Below are positions 19,916 to 27,572 of a stretch of 64,000 bases of DNA, piece after piece. The stretch's first letter is position 1, and every line of letters starts with the position of its first letter. The stretch is from Bacteroidota bacterium (GTDB taxonomy: Bacteria; Bacteroidota; Bacteroidia; Bacteroidales; JAAUTT01): positions 124,001 through 188,000 of the forward strand of contig JAEYWD010000124.1 in NCBI GenBank assembly GCA_023429135.1, written 5' to 3'. The position numbers and the translations under genes were made by a program. A model generated the notes under the pieces. It did not search any database. It was not told the origin of the DNA and saw nothing but the letters and a program-made list of their open reading frames with translations.

Positions 19916-20210
19916 TGTCAGTTCTTCTTAAACCGATGGTGTGAAGCAAGTCGTAATGGTTTACTAAATGAGTACTATGGCCGACCACCGGCATATATGA
20001 TAATTAAGACCTTATTTCTGCAGTTTATCTTTTCAAAGCTGAGATAGCTAGAATTCAGAATAAAAAATGAATCTCTAAAGATTTAACATTAATGTACAGA
20101 CTTTTTAACAAATAAACAAATTGAAAATTGGGTGATGAATTTATAATTTAAGGTATAAGGCCATGAACTTCAGGTAGGTATTATTTTTAAATTAGTTTCA
20201 GTTTTTTACA
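19916..20210. other. Spacer upstream of the multi-PAS kinase
   Basis: About 300 bp of AT-rich sequence between the multi-PAS kinase start and the tRNA-Ser terminator. It should hold the kinase promoter (minus strand), but I could not pick a convincing box. I see no gene in it. Confidence 0.5.
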
Positions 20211-20250
20211 AAAAACAAAACGAGCTGAAAATCAGTATATTTTCAGCTCG
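20211..20250 (-). terminator. Intrinsic terminator after tRNA-Ser
   Basis: A 12-bp perfect inverted repeat (CGAGCTGAAAAT at 20221-20232 with its complement at 20239-20250) is followed on the minus strand by a T-rich run (TTTTGTTTTTTG). It lies 26 bp past the 3' end of the tRNA-Ser gene and fits a rho-independent stop for it. Confidence 0.85.
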
Positions 20251-20275
20251 TTTCATCTAAGTTCTTGATACTCTG

Positions 20276-20363
20276 CGGAGAGAGTGGGATTCGAACCCAC
20301 GATACCCTTTTGGAGTATACACACTTTCCAGGCGTGCTCCTTCGACCACTCGGACATCTCTCC
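20276..20363 (-). tRNA. tRNA-Ser (anticodon GGA)
   Basis: The 88-nt gene folds as a class II tRNA. The acceptor stem is GGAGAGA/TCTCTCC (20357-20363 with 20277-20283), the D-arm contains AGTGGTCGA, the anticodon stem CACGC/GTGTG encloses the loop CTGGAAA with anticodon GGA, a long variable arm follows (TATACTCC...GGGTATC), and the T arm is GTGGG-TTCGAAT-CCCAC. The discriminator base is G. The CCA end is not encoded. GGA reads UCC/UCU serine codons. Confidence 0.97.
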
Positions 20364-20448
20364 TTTATTACCCTTCTTCCTGAGAACGGAAATCCCCTGG
20401 AGGGGATTCGGGGGTCAAAAGCGTGGCAAAAATACAAAAATTATCCAA

Positions 20449-21492
20449 TTATTCTGCATCGGCAAAACTTATTTCTCCACGTAATGGCTCATTCATGTAC
20501 TTTATAATCTCGTTAGGATAGAAACCATTTCCCAACAGGAACATCAGCTTGGTTATGGCGGCTTCGGTAGTTATGTCGTATCCGCTGATTACGCCGGCTT
20601 TAAAAAGCTCAATTCCGGTTTGGTACTTACCCATATCAACAACGCCGGAGTTGCATTGTGTAACATTCACCACTATAATGCCTTTTTTAACGGCTTCGGC
20701 AATTTTGAGGGTAAACCATTCGTAATTGGGGGCATTTCCGGCGCCAAATGTTTCAATGATCAGGCCTTTCAGGCCTTTGATATTGATAAGGGCATCAACC
20801 ACATTTTCGCGGATACCAGGAAAAATTTTCAGAATGGCTATATTTTTATCCAGTCTGGTGTGAATCTTAAGTTTTTCGTTGTTTTCGGGATAATGTATTA
20901 TCGACTGGTTAAACCTGATATGTATCCCTGTTTGTGCTAGCGGCGGATAGTTGAACGATTTAAAGGCATTAAAATTCTCAGCACTGTTTTTGGTGGTTCT
21001 GTTACCTCGAAAAAGACTATTTTCGAAGTAGATACAAACCTCAGGAACAACGGGACGCCCGTTACGTTCTGCTGCTGCAATTTCAATGGATGTGATCAGG
21101 TTGTCTTTTCCATCGGTACGGAGCATGCCAATAGGAAGTTGAGAACCAGTTAAAATTACCGGCTTTTGCAGGTTTTCGAGCATAAAACTGAGGGCCGAAG
21201 CCGTATAGGCCATGGTATCGGTGCCGTGAAGAATCACGAAGCCATCATAGAAATCATAGTTGTCGTTAATAATTACAGCCAATTGCACCCACACATCAGG
21301 ATTGATGTTCGACGAGTCCAACGGAGGATCAAACTGAATGGCCGATAGCTTATGTCCCAGCTTGCGAAGTTCGGGAACTTCGTTTTCTATCTGATGAAAG
21401 TTAAAAGGGTCGAGAATGCCGGTTTCAGGGTTCAGCATCATCCCGATGGTGCCTCCCGTGTAAATAATCAGTATCGACTTCTTACTTTCCAT
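20449..21492 (-). CDS. ansA: Type I L-asparaginase
   Basis: The 347-residue protein has the asparaginase signature YTGGTIGM (Thr at residue 12 or 15 as nucleophile), the second catalytic block ILHGTDTMAYTASALSF and TDGKDNL with the catalytic Lys. It lacks a signal peptide, so it should be the cytoplasmic type I enzyme that turns asparagine into aspartate and ammonia. Length fits AnsA. The start ATG lies inside the last codons of tatD (11-bp overlap), so translation is coupled, and it is the last gene of the dprA-tatD operon, 86 bp before tRNA-Ser. Confidence 0.94.
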   Translation of the reverse strand: MESKKSILIIYTGGTIGMMLNPETGILDPFNFHQIENEVPELRKLGHKLSAIQFDPPLDSSNINPDVWVQLAVIINDNYDFYDGFVILHGTDTMAYTASALSFMLENLQKPVILTGSQLPIGMLRTDGKDNLITSIEIAAAERNGRPVVPEVCIYFENSLFRGNRTTKNSAENFNAFKSFNYPPLAQTGIHIRFNQSIIHYPENNEKLKIHTRLDKNIAILKIFPGIRENVVDALINIKGLKGLIIETFGAGNAPNYEWFTLKIAEAVKKGIIVVNVTQCNSGVVDMGKYQTGIELFKAGVISGYDITTEAAITKLMFLLGNGFYPNEIIKYMNEPLRGEISFADAE

Positions 21493-22282
21493 TGTATGCT
21501 GTTTTAAGCTTAAAAAGAGTTATTGCATTATTGGTGGTTATTTTTGCTACTTCCTCCATGGCGATTCCCTTAACTTCGGCCAGTTTCTGACAAACAAAGC
21601 TTACATAAGCGCTTTCGTTGCGCTCGCCGCGCTTGGGAACAGGGGTAAGGTATGGCGAATCGGTTTCCAGCACTATATGTTCCAGGGGAATGTGAGCAAG
21701 TACATCTTTCAGCTTTGCGTTTTTGTAAGTAAGTACTCCGCCTATGCCAAGCTTGAATCCTAGCTTGATAATCATATCGGCTTGCTCTTTTGGACCCGAA
21801 AACGCATGAAAAACCCCTGTTAAAGGTTTGCTTTTGTAATCTTTCAGCACATCCATAATGGGCTGAAACGAATCGCGACAATGAATTACTACCGGCAGAT
21901 CCGATTGTAATGCAAAGTCGAGCTGAAACCGGAAAGCCTCCACTTGTTCGGCAATATGGGTTTTGTCCCAGTACAGGTCGATGCCAATTTCCCCAATGGC
22001 AATAAATTTTCCAGGTTCGAAATGGTTTAAAACTGCCTCCAGTTCTGCTATATAATCATTTTTTACAGAAGTAGGATGCATCCCAATCATCGGGAAACAT
22101 GTATCTGGAAATTGCCTGCAAACCTTTAGCATAGGTTCAACCGACCCCAGATCGATATTTGGCAGGAGCATATACTTCACCCCTTGGTTTGTAGCCCGGG
22201 ATATTGCCTGGGGCAGATCCGAGTCGAATTCCGGAAGGTAAAGATGGGTATGTGTGTCTATTAGTGTCATTCGGAAAGTCAA
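21482..22282 (-). CDS. tatD: TatD-family metal-dependent hydrolase
   Basis: The 266-residue protein has the TatD layout: IDTHTHLYLPEF metal site at the N-terminus, IGEIGIDLYWD with the central Glu, VVIHCRDSF, GVFHAFSG and ETDSPYLTPVP near the end. TatD enzymes are cytoplasmic DNases/3'-5' exonucleases active on single-stranded DNA or RNA; some are D-aminoacyl-tRNA-deacylase-like. The first ATG (22280-22282) overlaps the dprA stop by 4 bp. A second Met four codons on (MTLIDTHTH, 22270) is also a natural start. It is encoded between dprA and ansA in an overlapping operon. Confidence 0.93.
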   Translation of the reverse strand: MTFRMTLIDTHTHLYLPEFDSDLPQAISRATNQGVKYMLLPNIDLGSVEPMLKVCRQFPDTCFPMIGMHPTSVKNDYIAELEAVLNHFEPGKFIAIGEIGIDLYWDKTHIAEQVEAFRFQLDFALQSDLPVVIHCRDSFQPIMDVLKDYKSKPLTGVFHAFSGPKEQADMIIKLGFKLGIGGVLTYKNAKLKDVLAHIPLEHIVLETDSPYLTPVPKRGERNESAYVSFVCQKLAEVKGIAMEEVAKITTNNAITLFKLKTAYNGK

Positions 22283-23436
22283 TTAATCAGCCGGTAAACT
22301 TTACCAGGCAGACTCTTAATTAAACCCATAAACTCGAGTTTTAGCAACAGGGGCGAGATTTTACTCACAGGCTGGTCGGCACGGAGGCAAAGAATGTCAA
22401 TCATCAGGTTGTTTTCTTCTGTAAGCAGGTTAACAATCTGTTGTTCTTCTTCTGTGAGGTTATGGAAAAGGGTCATCTGCTTTGGCTCGCTTTTGGCTAC
22501 ATCCCAGCCCATGATATATTCAAGGTCCTCAACCGACTCAAGCATGGCCGCTTTGTTTGTCTTAATAAGTTTGTTGCAGCCCCGCGACCATTCGTCAGTG
22601 GATTTTCCAGGATAAGCAAACACATCTCGGTTATAAGAGTTTGCCAGATCAGCAGTGATCAGAGCTCCGCCTTTCAGACCCGATTCAACCACAATGGTAG
22701 CATCGGCAAGGCCTGCTATTATTCTGTTTCGCTTCACAAAGTTATTGCGTTCGGGGGTAATATCGCTTGTAAAATCGGTAACCAAAGCACCGTTGTTTAC
22801 TATTTCTTTTGCAGAATTACGATGTGCCGAGGGGTATAGTGTGGAAAGACCGTGTGCCAGAACAGCAATGGTGGTAACATTGTTTTTCAGCGCTGCACGG
22901 TGGGCGGCTATATCAATTCCATAAGCCAGACCGCTCACAATAATCAGATCGCTGTGCCGTGCAGCCATCTCGCTCACAAATCGGGAACAGAAATCCTTTC
23001 CATACTCGGTTGCGTTTCGGGTTCCAACAATGCTGATTATTTTTTCTTTATTAAAATCAGCATGGCCTTTGCTGAAAAGCATGATTGGCGCATCAGTACA
23101 CTGCTTTAATCGGAAGGGATAATTCTCCTCCAGGTAGAAGTAATATTTGATTTCGTATTTTTTAATGAATTCAATCTCGGCTTCGGCTTTTTCAAGGTTT
23201 TGGCTGTTAACAATCACCTCGGCCAGAGATGTGCCAATCCCAGGGATTTTAAGCAGATTCTTCTTTTTTTCCTTAAATACTGCTTCGATACTACCTGTGT
23301 ATGCGATAAGTTTTTTTGCCAGAATACTTCCTATGCCCGGAATCTGACTTATCCCGATCTTGTATTTTAAAAGATCGTCGGTAACGGCCGTAATATTATC
23401 GTACATTGCTGAGTTCGCGGGCAAGCTGGTCGACAT
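22279..23436 (-). CDS. dprA: DNA-processing protein DprA
   Basis: The 385-residue protein has an N-terminal helix-hairpin-helix pair (ISQIPGIGSILAKKL, LLKIPGIGTSLA), the Rossmann-like DprA core (SIVGTRNATEYGK, VSGLAYGIDIAAHRAAL, RNRIIAGLADATIVVESG, GGALITADLANSYNRDVFAYPG) and a C-terminal winged-helix domain. DprA binds single-stranded DNA and loads RecA during natural transformation. The first ATG overlaps the preceding gene by 41 bp; Met11 (23406) would reduce this to 11 bp. It is the middle gene of the proline-dehydrogenase to asparaginase operon. Presence of dprA alone does not prove competence. Confidence 0.95.
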   Translation of the reverse strand: MSTSLPANSAMYDNITAVTDDLLKYKIGISQIPGIGSILAKKLIAYTGSIEAVFKEKKKNLLKIPGIGTSLAEVIVNSQNLEKAEAEIEFIKKYEIKYYFYLEENYPFRLKQCTDAPIMLFSKGHADFNKEKIISIVGTRNATEYGKDFCSRFVSEMAARHSDLIIVSGLAYGIDIAAHRAALKNNVTTIAVLAHGLSTLYPSAHRNSAKEIVNNGALVTDFTSDITPERNNFVKRNRIIAGLADATIVVESGLKGGALITADLANSYNRDVFAYPGKSTDEWSRGCNKLIKTNKAAMLESVEDLEYIMGWDVAKSEPKQMTLFHNLTEEEQQIVNLLTEENNLMIDILCLRADQPVSKISPLLLKLEFMGLIKSLPGKVYRLIN

Positions 23437-23869
23437 CTTTCTTCTTTAAAATACTGATGCTGATAGGAGGATATTTGGCAACGCCTCTGGCTGTTCTCTG
23501 ATAAATAATGAGGTATTTACGCAAACCACCCAGGGATTCTTTTATTTCGTGTTTCTGAAAGTCCTGCTTAAGGATTTCGAGAGAATTCTGCTCGCTCGAC
23601 AGTGGCTTGAGAGAGTAATACCTGATGATTATTTTTGAAGAGTTATTATTGAAATAGAAGTAGTTAAAATCGCGGATATAGGTGAACGAATAATAAATAA
23701 CGTAAAGAATGGAGGCTCCCAGGGCCATATGATTTCGTTCAATACCAATTGAAGGGTGAATGAATATTTTTGTAGTGTATAATAGTACCAAAAAAAGCAC
23801 CAACAGAACCAAAAATCCGAGTTTACGAAGATGAATCCCGATGGTGCTTTTTTGAGTATCTATAATCAT
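23396..23869 (-). CDS. Small two-helix membrane protein of unknown function
   Basis: I do not recognise this 157-residue protein. It has two hydrophobic helices (about 18-36 and 48-64) separated by a short loop, then a soluble C-terminal part of about 90 residues that is rich in Lys and Glu and likely cytoplasmic. It overlaps the end of the proline dehydrogenase gene by 4 bp (ATGA) and the dprA start by up to 41 bp, so it is a real, translated operon member. A photosynthesis- or PH-like membrane domain cannot be judged from the sequence. Confidence 0.75.
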   Translation of the reverse strand: MIIDTQKSTIGIHLRKLGFLVLLVLFLVLLYTTKIFIHPSIGIERNHMALGASILYVIYYSFTYIRDFNYFYFNNNSSKIIIRYYSLKPLSSEQNSLEILKQDFQKHEIKESLGGLRKYLIIYQRTARGVAKYPPISISILKKKDVDQLARELSNVR

Positions 23870-25035
23870 GACTTTATTTTTCTTCGTTTAAGTTCCTGAG
23901 TTATCAGCCTCAACTCCCGCCCGGTTTGACCAGCCACGGAAGTATTTTCTTCGGCACGGCGGATCAGGTATGGCAATACTTCCCGAACAGGTCCGTAAGG
24001 AATGTATTTTGCGACATTATAACCTGCACTTGCCAGGTTGAAGCTTAAATGATCGCTCATTCCAAGGAGTTGCGAGAAGAATATCCTGCTGTCTCCGGGT
24101 TGGAGTTTATTTTCGGCCATCAAATTTACAAGATATTCACAACTTTGCTCATTATGCGTACCGCAAAATAATGAAACGACATCAATATTTTCAACACATT
24201 CTTTCAGAGCACCGTTAAATCCTGAGTCGCTGCCAGCTTTATCGGGATAAATAGGAGAGGGGTAACCCATTTCGGCTGCACGACGGCGTTCACGCTCCAT
24301 ATAAGCGCCACGAACAAGTTTTACGCCGGGTTTATAGCCTTTAACACGAGCCTCGGCAATTAAGTTTTTAAGATAATCAAGACGGTCCCAACGATACATT
24401 TGAAGCGTAATGAATACGATGGCATTTTCTTTATTGTATTTCTCCATCAGTTCAACAGTGGTATCGTCAACTATTTTAAGGTATGAATGGTCTTCGGCAT
24501 CAATCAGAATGCGGATGTTGTTTTCGTAAGCTTTTTTGCAGAGAATATCCAGGCGATTCTTAAAAGCGTCTATTTCTTTCTTTTCGTCATCGGTTAATAT
24601 TTCGCCCGAGCTTGCCTTTACAAGCAGATGCTCTTTGCCTAGGGCCGAAGGCTTAAAAACGGTATATGCTATATTGTGATTTTTTACGGCCAGGTCAATA
24701 GAATGAGCTATTTCTTTCATTACATGCTGAAAGGCTTCCTCTGTTTCCTGTCCTTCGGACGAATAATCGAGAATGGACGAAACTTTGAATTTGGCCAGAT
24801 TGTCAGCTAATGGAAGACATTTATCCAACGTTACAGCACCACAAAATTGTTTAAAAATGGTAGGTTTAATTGCCCAATCAATAGGCATATGAATTTTATT
24901 GCACAGGTTAATCATATGTTTCCCGGTCCTTACAAGCTTAGGCGAGGCAATCATACTAAACAGCCAGTAAGCTTTTTTTAACTCGGCATTGCTACGGTAA
25001 GCAAAAGCAATCTCAGTATTATCAAAATTAATCAT
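23866..25035 (-). CDS. Proline dehydrogenase (PutA/PRODH family)
   Basis: From ATG 25033-25035 (MINFDNTEIAFAYRSNAEL) the product has 389 residues. A longer reading to 25086 adds 17 residues unlike the family. The PRODH barrel is shown by ILIDAEDHSYLK, FITLQMYRWDRLDYL, GVKLVRGAYMERER and the C-terminal substrate motif YIPYGPVREVLPYLIRRAEENT (here in two parts: YIPYGPVREVLPYLI and RRAEENT). It oxidises proline to pyrroline-5-carboxylate with FAD and passes electrons to the quinone pool. It is the monofunctional bacterial/eukaryote-like form, without the P5C dehydrogenase half. It heads an operon with dprA, tatD and ansA; with AnsA it points to amino-acid catabolism. Confidence 0.93.
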   Translation of the reverse strand: MINFDNTEIAFAYRSNAELKKAYWLFSMIASPKLVRTGKHMINLCNKIHMPIDWAIKPTIFKQFCGAVTLDKCLPLADNLAKFKVSSILDYSSEGQETEEAFQHVMKEIAHSIDLAVKNHNIAYTVFKPSALGKEHLLVKASSGEILTDDEKKEIDAFKNRLDILCKKAYENNIRILIDAEDHSYLKIVDDTTVELMEKYNKENAIVFITLQMYRWDRLDYLKNLIAEARVKGYKPGVKLVRGAYMERERRRAAEMGYPSPIYPDKAGSDSGFNGALKECVENIDVVSLFCGTHNEQSCEYLVNLMAENKLQPGDSRIFFSQLLGMSDHLSFNLASAGYNVAKYIPYGPVREVLPYLIRRAEENTSVAGQTGRELRLITQELKRRKIKS

Positions 25036-25129
25036 GATGCTAAAAATTATTTGCTCAAAAATAGAACCGATGTTACATAGAAACACTGAAATTCATCAGG
25101 TGTAGAGTATGAAAGAAATCATGTCGGAA

Positions 25130-25480
25130 CTATATTTTCACAAACTTCGCCTTACTTCTTACCGATTCTTTAAAGAAGTAGTTTAGAACAGACACCTGAT
25201 AGGCATATAAGGTGTTTGCTACTGCCGAGCTATCGGTAAAGCTGAGATTTTTGCTATCTATTTCTTTTATAAGCTCTCCGTTGCGGTAAATTCGGTAAAA
25301 CCATAGCTGGTTATCTAGTTTTTCTTTATTGTTGGGTTCAGTCCAATCCAGCTTAATCTTGTTTTCTGTAGTTATGGACGCATTAAAACTCTGAGTAGAG
25401 TCAGGGAGCCCATGAATTTCACCTTTTCTTTGGGCCAACAGCCACCAGGGCGGGTAGTTTCGTTTTTGGTGTGGTTCCAC
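25130..25480 (-). CDS. C-terminal FN3-like part of a frameshifted hydrolase
   Basis: This frame codes for YPPWWLLAQRKGEIHG, the usual end of a secreted alpha/beta hydrolase (WLLxQ+KG), then a fibronectin-type-III-like domain of about 85 residues (KIKLDWTEP, WFYRIYRNGELI, YAYQVSVLN). The ATG at its head is probably an accident: the reading continues the hydrolase at 25372-26163 after a one-base shift near 25455-25465, where an A seems lost from an A run. The two pieces together would be one exported protein of about 345 residues. Whether the shift is a mutation or a read error is open. Confidence 0.7.
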   Translation of the reverse strand: MEPHQKRNYPPWWLLAQRKGEIHGLPDSTQSFNASITTENKIKLDWTEPNNKEKLDNQLWFYRIYRNGELIKEIDSKNLSFTDSSAVANTLYAYQVSVLNYFFKESVRSKAKFVKI

Positions 25481-26163
25481 ACATCGTGTCCAACGCCGGG
25501 GTATTCTGTATATCGAATATGGGTTCCACCGCTTTCCCTAACAAGATCGTACATATCCCTGTCGAGGTAGGCAGGAACTGTATAGTCGTTGCTTCCATGA
25601 AAAATCCACAGAGGAGTTTTAACAAGTAAAGGCGCAATTTGCGGATTACCGGCTCCACACTCGAGATAAGCGGCGGTGAACAGCCCTGGCTTTTTTTGCA
25701 GCACTCCGTAAATACCTATAGCTCCCATGGAGGTTCCGTGAATGTAAAAGCGACTGGCATCGAGGTTGAATGCTTTTTTGGCCAGATTCATCATTTCGTA
25801 AACTTTATCGATCATAGGAGCGCTTTCGGCACGCCAACTGCTCCCCCAGCCAGCCTCTTCTTCAACGGGACATTTCGGCGAAAGGACTATGCTTGGATCT
25901 TTGGATAGATATGGTTCGTTGTACCAGCGGAAATTCCACGATGTTGTATCGGTATGCCCGTGAAGGATCACGATCAGCGGATATTTACGGGAGGGATCGT
26001 AATTCTGAGGTACAAATACTCCACACCGGAATTTACCAATATACCAGTTTTGATATCCCCGGATTGCCGACATTTTATGGATTAAGAGCTCCTGATCGCT
26101 TTGTTTGTCGCACGATTGGATTGTAACTGTTATTAGAAGAAGAGCTAATAGTTTCAGGGTCAT
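25372..26163 (-). CDS. Secreted alpha/beta hydrolase (esterase/peptidase-like), frameshifted
   Basis: The reading starts with a signal peptide of lipoprotein type (MTLKLLALLLITVTIQSCDK; lipobox IQSC). The hydrolase fold shows in YPLIVILHGHTD (oxyanion region), the nucleophile elbow IHGTSMGAIG with Ser, a late Asp (FHGSNDYTVPA) and catalytic His in GVGHDVWNH. It resembles dienelactone-hydrolase/prolyl-oligopeptidase-type esterases anchored to the cell envelope. After about residue 240 the frame runs into unrelated sequence and stops, while the natural end is in the overlapping frame at 25130-25480. The substrate is unknown. It stands alone, 95 bp before the proline dehydrogenase start. Confidence 0.85.
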   Translation of the reverse strand: MTLKLLALLLITVTIQSCDKQSDQELLIHKMSAIRGYQNWYIGKFRCGVFVPQNYDPSRKYPLIVILHGHTDTTSWNFRWYNEPYLSKDPSIVLSPKCPVEEEAGWGSSWRAESAPMIDKVYEMMNLAKKAFNLDASRFYIHGTSMGAIGIYGVLQKKPGLFTAAYLECGAGNPQIAPLLVKTPLWIFHGSNDYTVPAYLDRDMYDLVRESGGTHIRYTEYPGVGHDVWNHTKNETTRPGGCWPKEKVKFMGSLTLLRVLMRP

Positions 26164-26351
26164 TTGACTTTTATTTTTACCAGTTGTCCTGGTACTATCT
26201 ACTAAATACTAGATACTCAAAATAGATTCTACCCTATTACATGCTGCACCAATAAAAAATGTTACTGACTATCGGTTTGATTACATGTACACAGTGATGA
26301 GCACTTGCTTGTTAAAGGCTCTTTAATTGTTATATTTTCCTAGAAGCAAAT

Positions 26352-26497
26352 AGATTCTTCACTTCGTTCAGAATGACAATAAGTTGATGATAGTTGGTAG
26401 ATGGGGAATTTAGCGGCACAGCCGCTAAATCCCCCATCTACCTCTAAAAATCCAGACTGTAGTCATTCCGAATAGAAGGAACTGGAATGAGGAATCT
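26352..26497. repeat. Nested inverted-repeat element
   Basis: Outer arms at 26352-26377 (reads ATTCTTCACTTCGTTCAGAA inside) and 26462-26497 are imperfect complements; the first is a short repeat seen often in Bacteroidota spacers. Between them lies a 47-bp near-perfect hairpin. The whole looks like a REP/BIME-like or MITE-like unit. No protein is encoded. Confidence 0.6.
26396..26442. repeat. 21-bp-arm palindrome with 5-nt loop
   Basis: Arms 26396-26416 and 26422-26442 pair over 21 bp with one mismatch, with loop CACAG. It could form a strong hairpin in DNA or RNA. It lacks a T run on either side, so it is not a standard terminator. Confidence 0.85.
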
Positions 26498-26565
26498 TAT
26501 ATTGATAACTTTTACATGCATATACCCCGATAGTCATTAAAATATATTAATTTTTCGGTGTTTTT

Positions 26566-26594
26566 TGTCACAAATTCTGTTGTATCCCGACTAA
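26566..26594 (+). promoter_or_regulatory. Possible ECF-type promoter
   Basis: TGTCACAAA (26566-26574) and CGACTAA (26588-26594) lie 13 bp apart, 15 bp before the TTG start of the sigma gene. The pair resembles -35/-10 elements of ECF sigma promoters and would allow self-activation. The spacing is a little short; this is a guess from pattern. Confidence 0.35.
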
Positions 26595-26609
26595 CAATAA
26601 AAAGCCGTT

Positions 26610-27095
26610 TTGAATTCTTTCGACAAGCTTTATTCCGAAAATTACCATAAGGTATACCGTGTTGCGCTGAAGATTTCGGGCAATGCCGAAAATGCCATGG
26701 ATATTGTTCAGGAAGTATTTTTAAGTCTTTTCGATAAGCTGCAAAATGGAAGTGAGATTATTTATCCTGGAACCTGGTTGTATAAAGTTACGGTGAATAA
26801 ATGTTACGACGGGTTGCGGAAGCAAAAGCGGTTTGTAGCCCTGGAAATAGCATCAAACAGCGAGTTTCAGGAAGAAGGCGTTGAAATTCAGGAAACCCGG
26901 CAAATTGTTGAGAAAGCTCTTTTTGAGCTTCATCCGCGCGAAAGGGTGTTAATGGTACTCTATAGTGAAGGGCTCTCTTACAAAGAAATTTCGGAGGCAT
27001 CGGGAGTAAAACTTCAATCAGTTGGGAAGACAATATCAAGAATTTTGGAAAAATTGGAGAGAAAGCTAAAAAGGTTAAACGATGATATGTATTAA
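26610..27095 (+). CDS. ECF-family RNA polymerase sigma factor
   Basis: The 161-residue protein has sigma-70 region 2 (FDKLYSENYHKVYRVAL, AMDIVQEVFLSLF) and region 4 (FELHPRERVLMVLYSEGLSYKEISEASG, KTISRILEKLERKL), as in ECF sigma factors. The only start in frame after the upstream stop at 26598-26600 is TTG at 26610, which gives MNSFDKLYSENY, a natural N-terminus. It directs RNA polymerase to a small regulon in response to a cell-envelope or outside signal. The next gene, overlapping by 14 bp, is a zinc-finger anti-sigma factor. Confidence 0.93.
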   Translation: MNSFDKLYSENYHKVYRVALKISGNAENAMDIVQEVFLSLFDKLQNGSEIIYPGTWLYKVTVNKCYDGLRKQKRFVALEIASNSEFQEEGVEIQETRQIVEKALFELHPRERVLMVLYSEGLSYKEISEASGVKLQSVGKTISRILEKLERKLKRLNDDMY

Positions 27096-27531
27096 AGCAG
27101 AATTAATTCAGAAATATATTGATAAGGAAACTACTGTGCAGGAAAGCCTCTTTATTGAGGAACATCTGAAACATTGCGAAACCTGCAGACAAAAGGTGGA
27201 AGCCCGCAGAAAGCTTGCAAAATTCGTTGTGAACTCGGTTAATAATCTGGTACAGAATCACGAGAGCGTACCTGCATTTGTTCCTGTGAGAAAAATACCG
27301 GGAAGCAGGTTTTGGATTAAAAAAAGGATAATATACGGTTTATCTGCAGCATGTGTGCTTCTGCTTGTAATGTTTACGATTATCAGAACTCGTAACAGTG
27401 AACCGTGGCATGTTAACATTGTGAATACAATTGGTCCTGAGGTGGATGCTAACAAACCGATTACTCAACAGGAAATGATCATTAATATAATTGACCAGGA
27501 AGGAAACGTAACGGAATTAAAGCTTGAGTAG
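27082..27531 (+). CDS. Zinc-finger transmembrane anti-sigma factor
   Basis: The 149-residue protein has an N-terminal anti-sigma zinc motif (IEEHLKHCETCRQK, His-x3-Cys-x2-Cys), a membrane helix at about 83-98 (IIYGLSAACVLLLVMF) and a periplasmic tail of about 50 residues. It should hold the sigma factor encoded just before it at the membrane until a signal releases it. The genes overlap by 14 bp. The short periplasmic tail has no known sensor fold. Confidence 0.88.
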   Translation: MICIKAELIQKYIDKETTVQESLFIEEHLKHCETCRQKVEARRKLAKFVVNSVNNLVQNHESVPAFVPVRKIPGSRFWIKKRIIYGLSAACVLLLVMFTIIRTRNSEPWHVNIVNTIGPEVDANKPITQQEMIINIIDQEGNVTELKLE

Positions 27532-27572
27532 GATTTACTCATCAAATAAGGTAAATTTTAAAATATACAGCT

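Larger units (their letters stand above)
26164..26565. other. Divergent spacer rich in inverted repeats
   Basis: This gap of about 400 bp separates the divergent hydrolase and ECF sigma genes. It contains no ORF of interest. Its centre is a nested inverted-repeat element, listed separately. Confidence 0.6.

Noticed and set aside
20243..20507. Several short ORFs on both strands over the tRNA-Ser gene, including a reading like GIRTHDTLLEYTHF
   Set aside because: This is the well-known false protein produced by translating tRNA-Ser genes; the tRNA fold explains the sequence.
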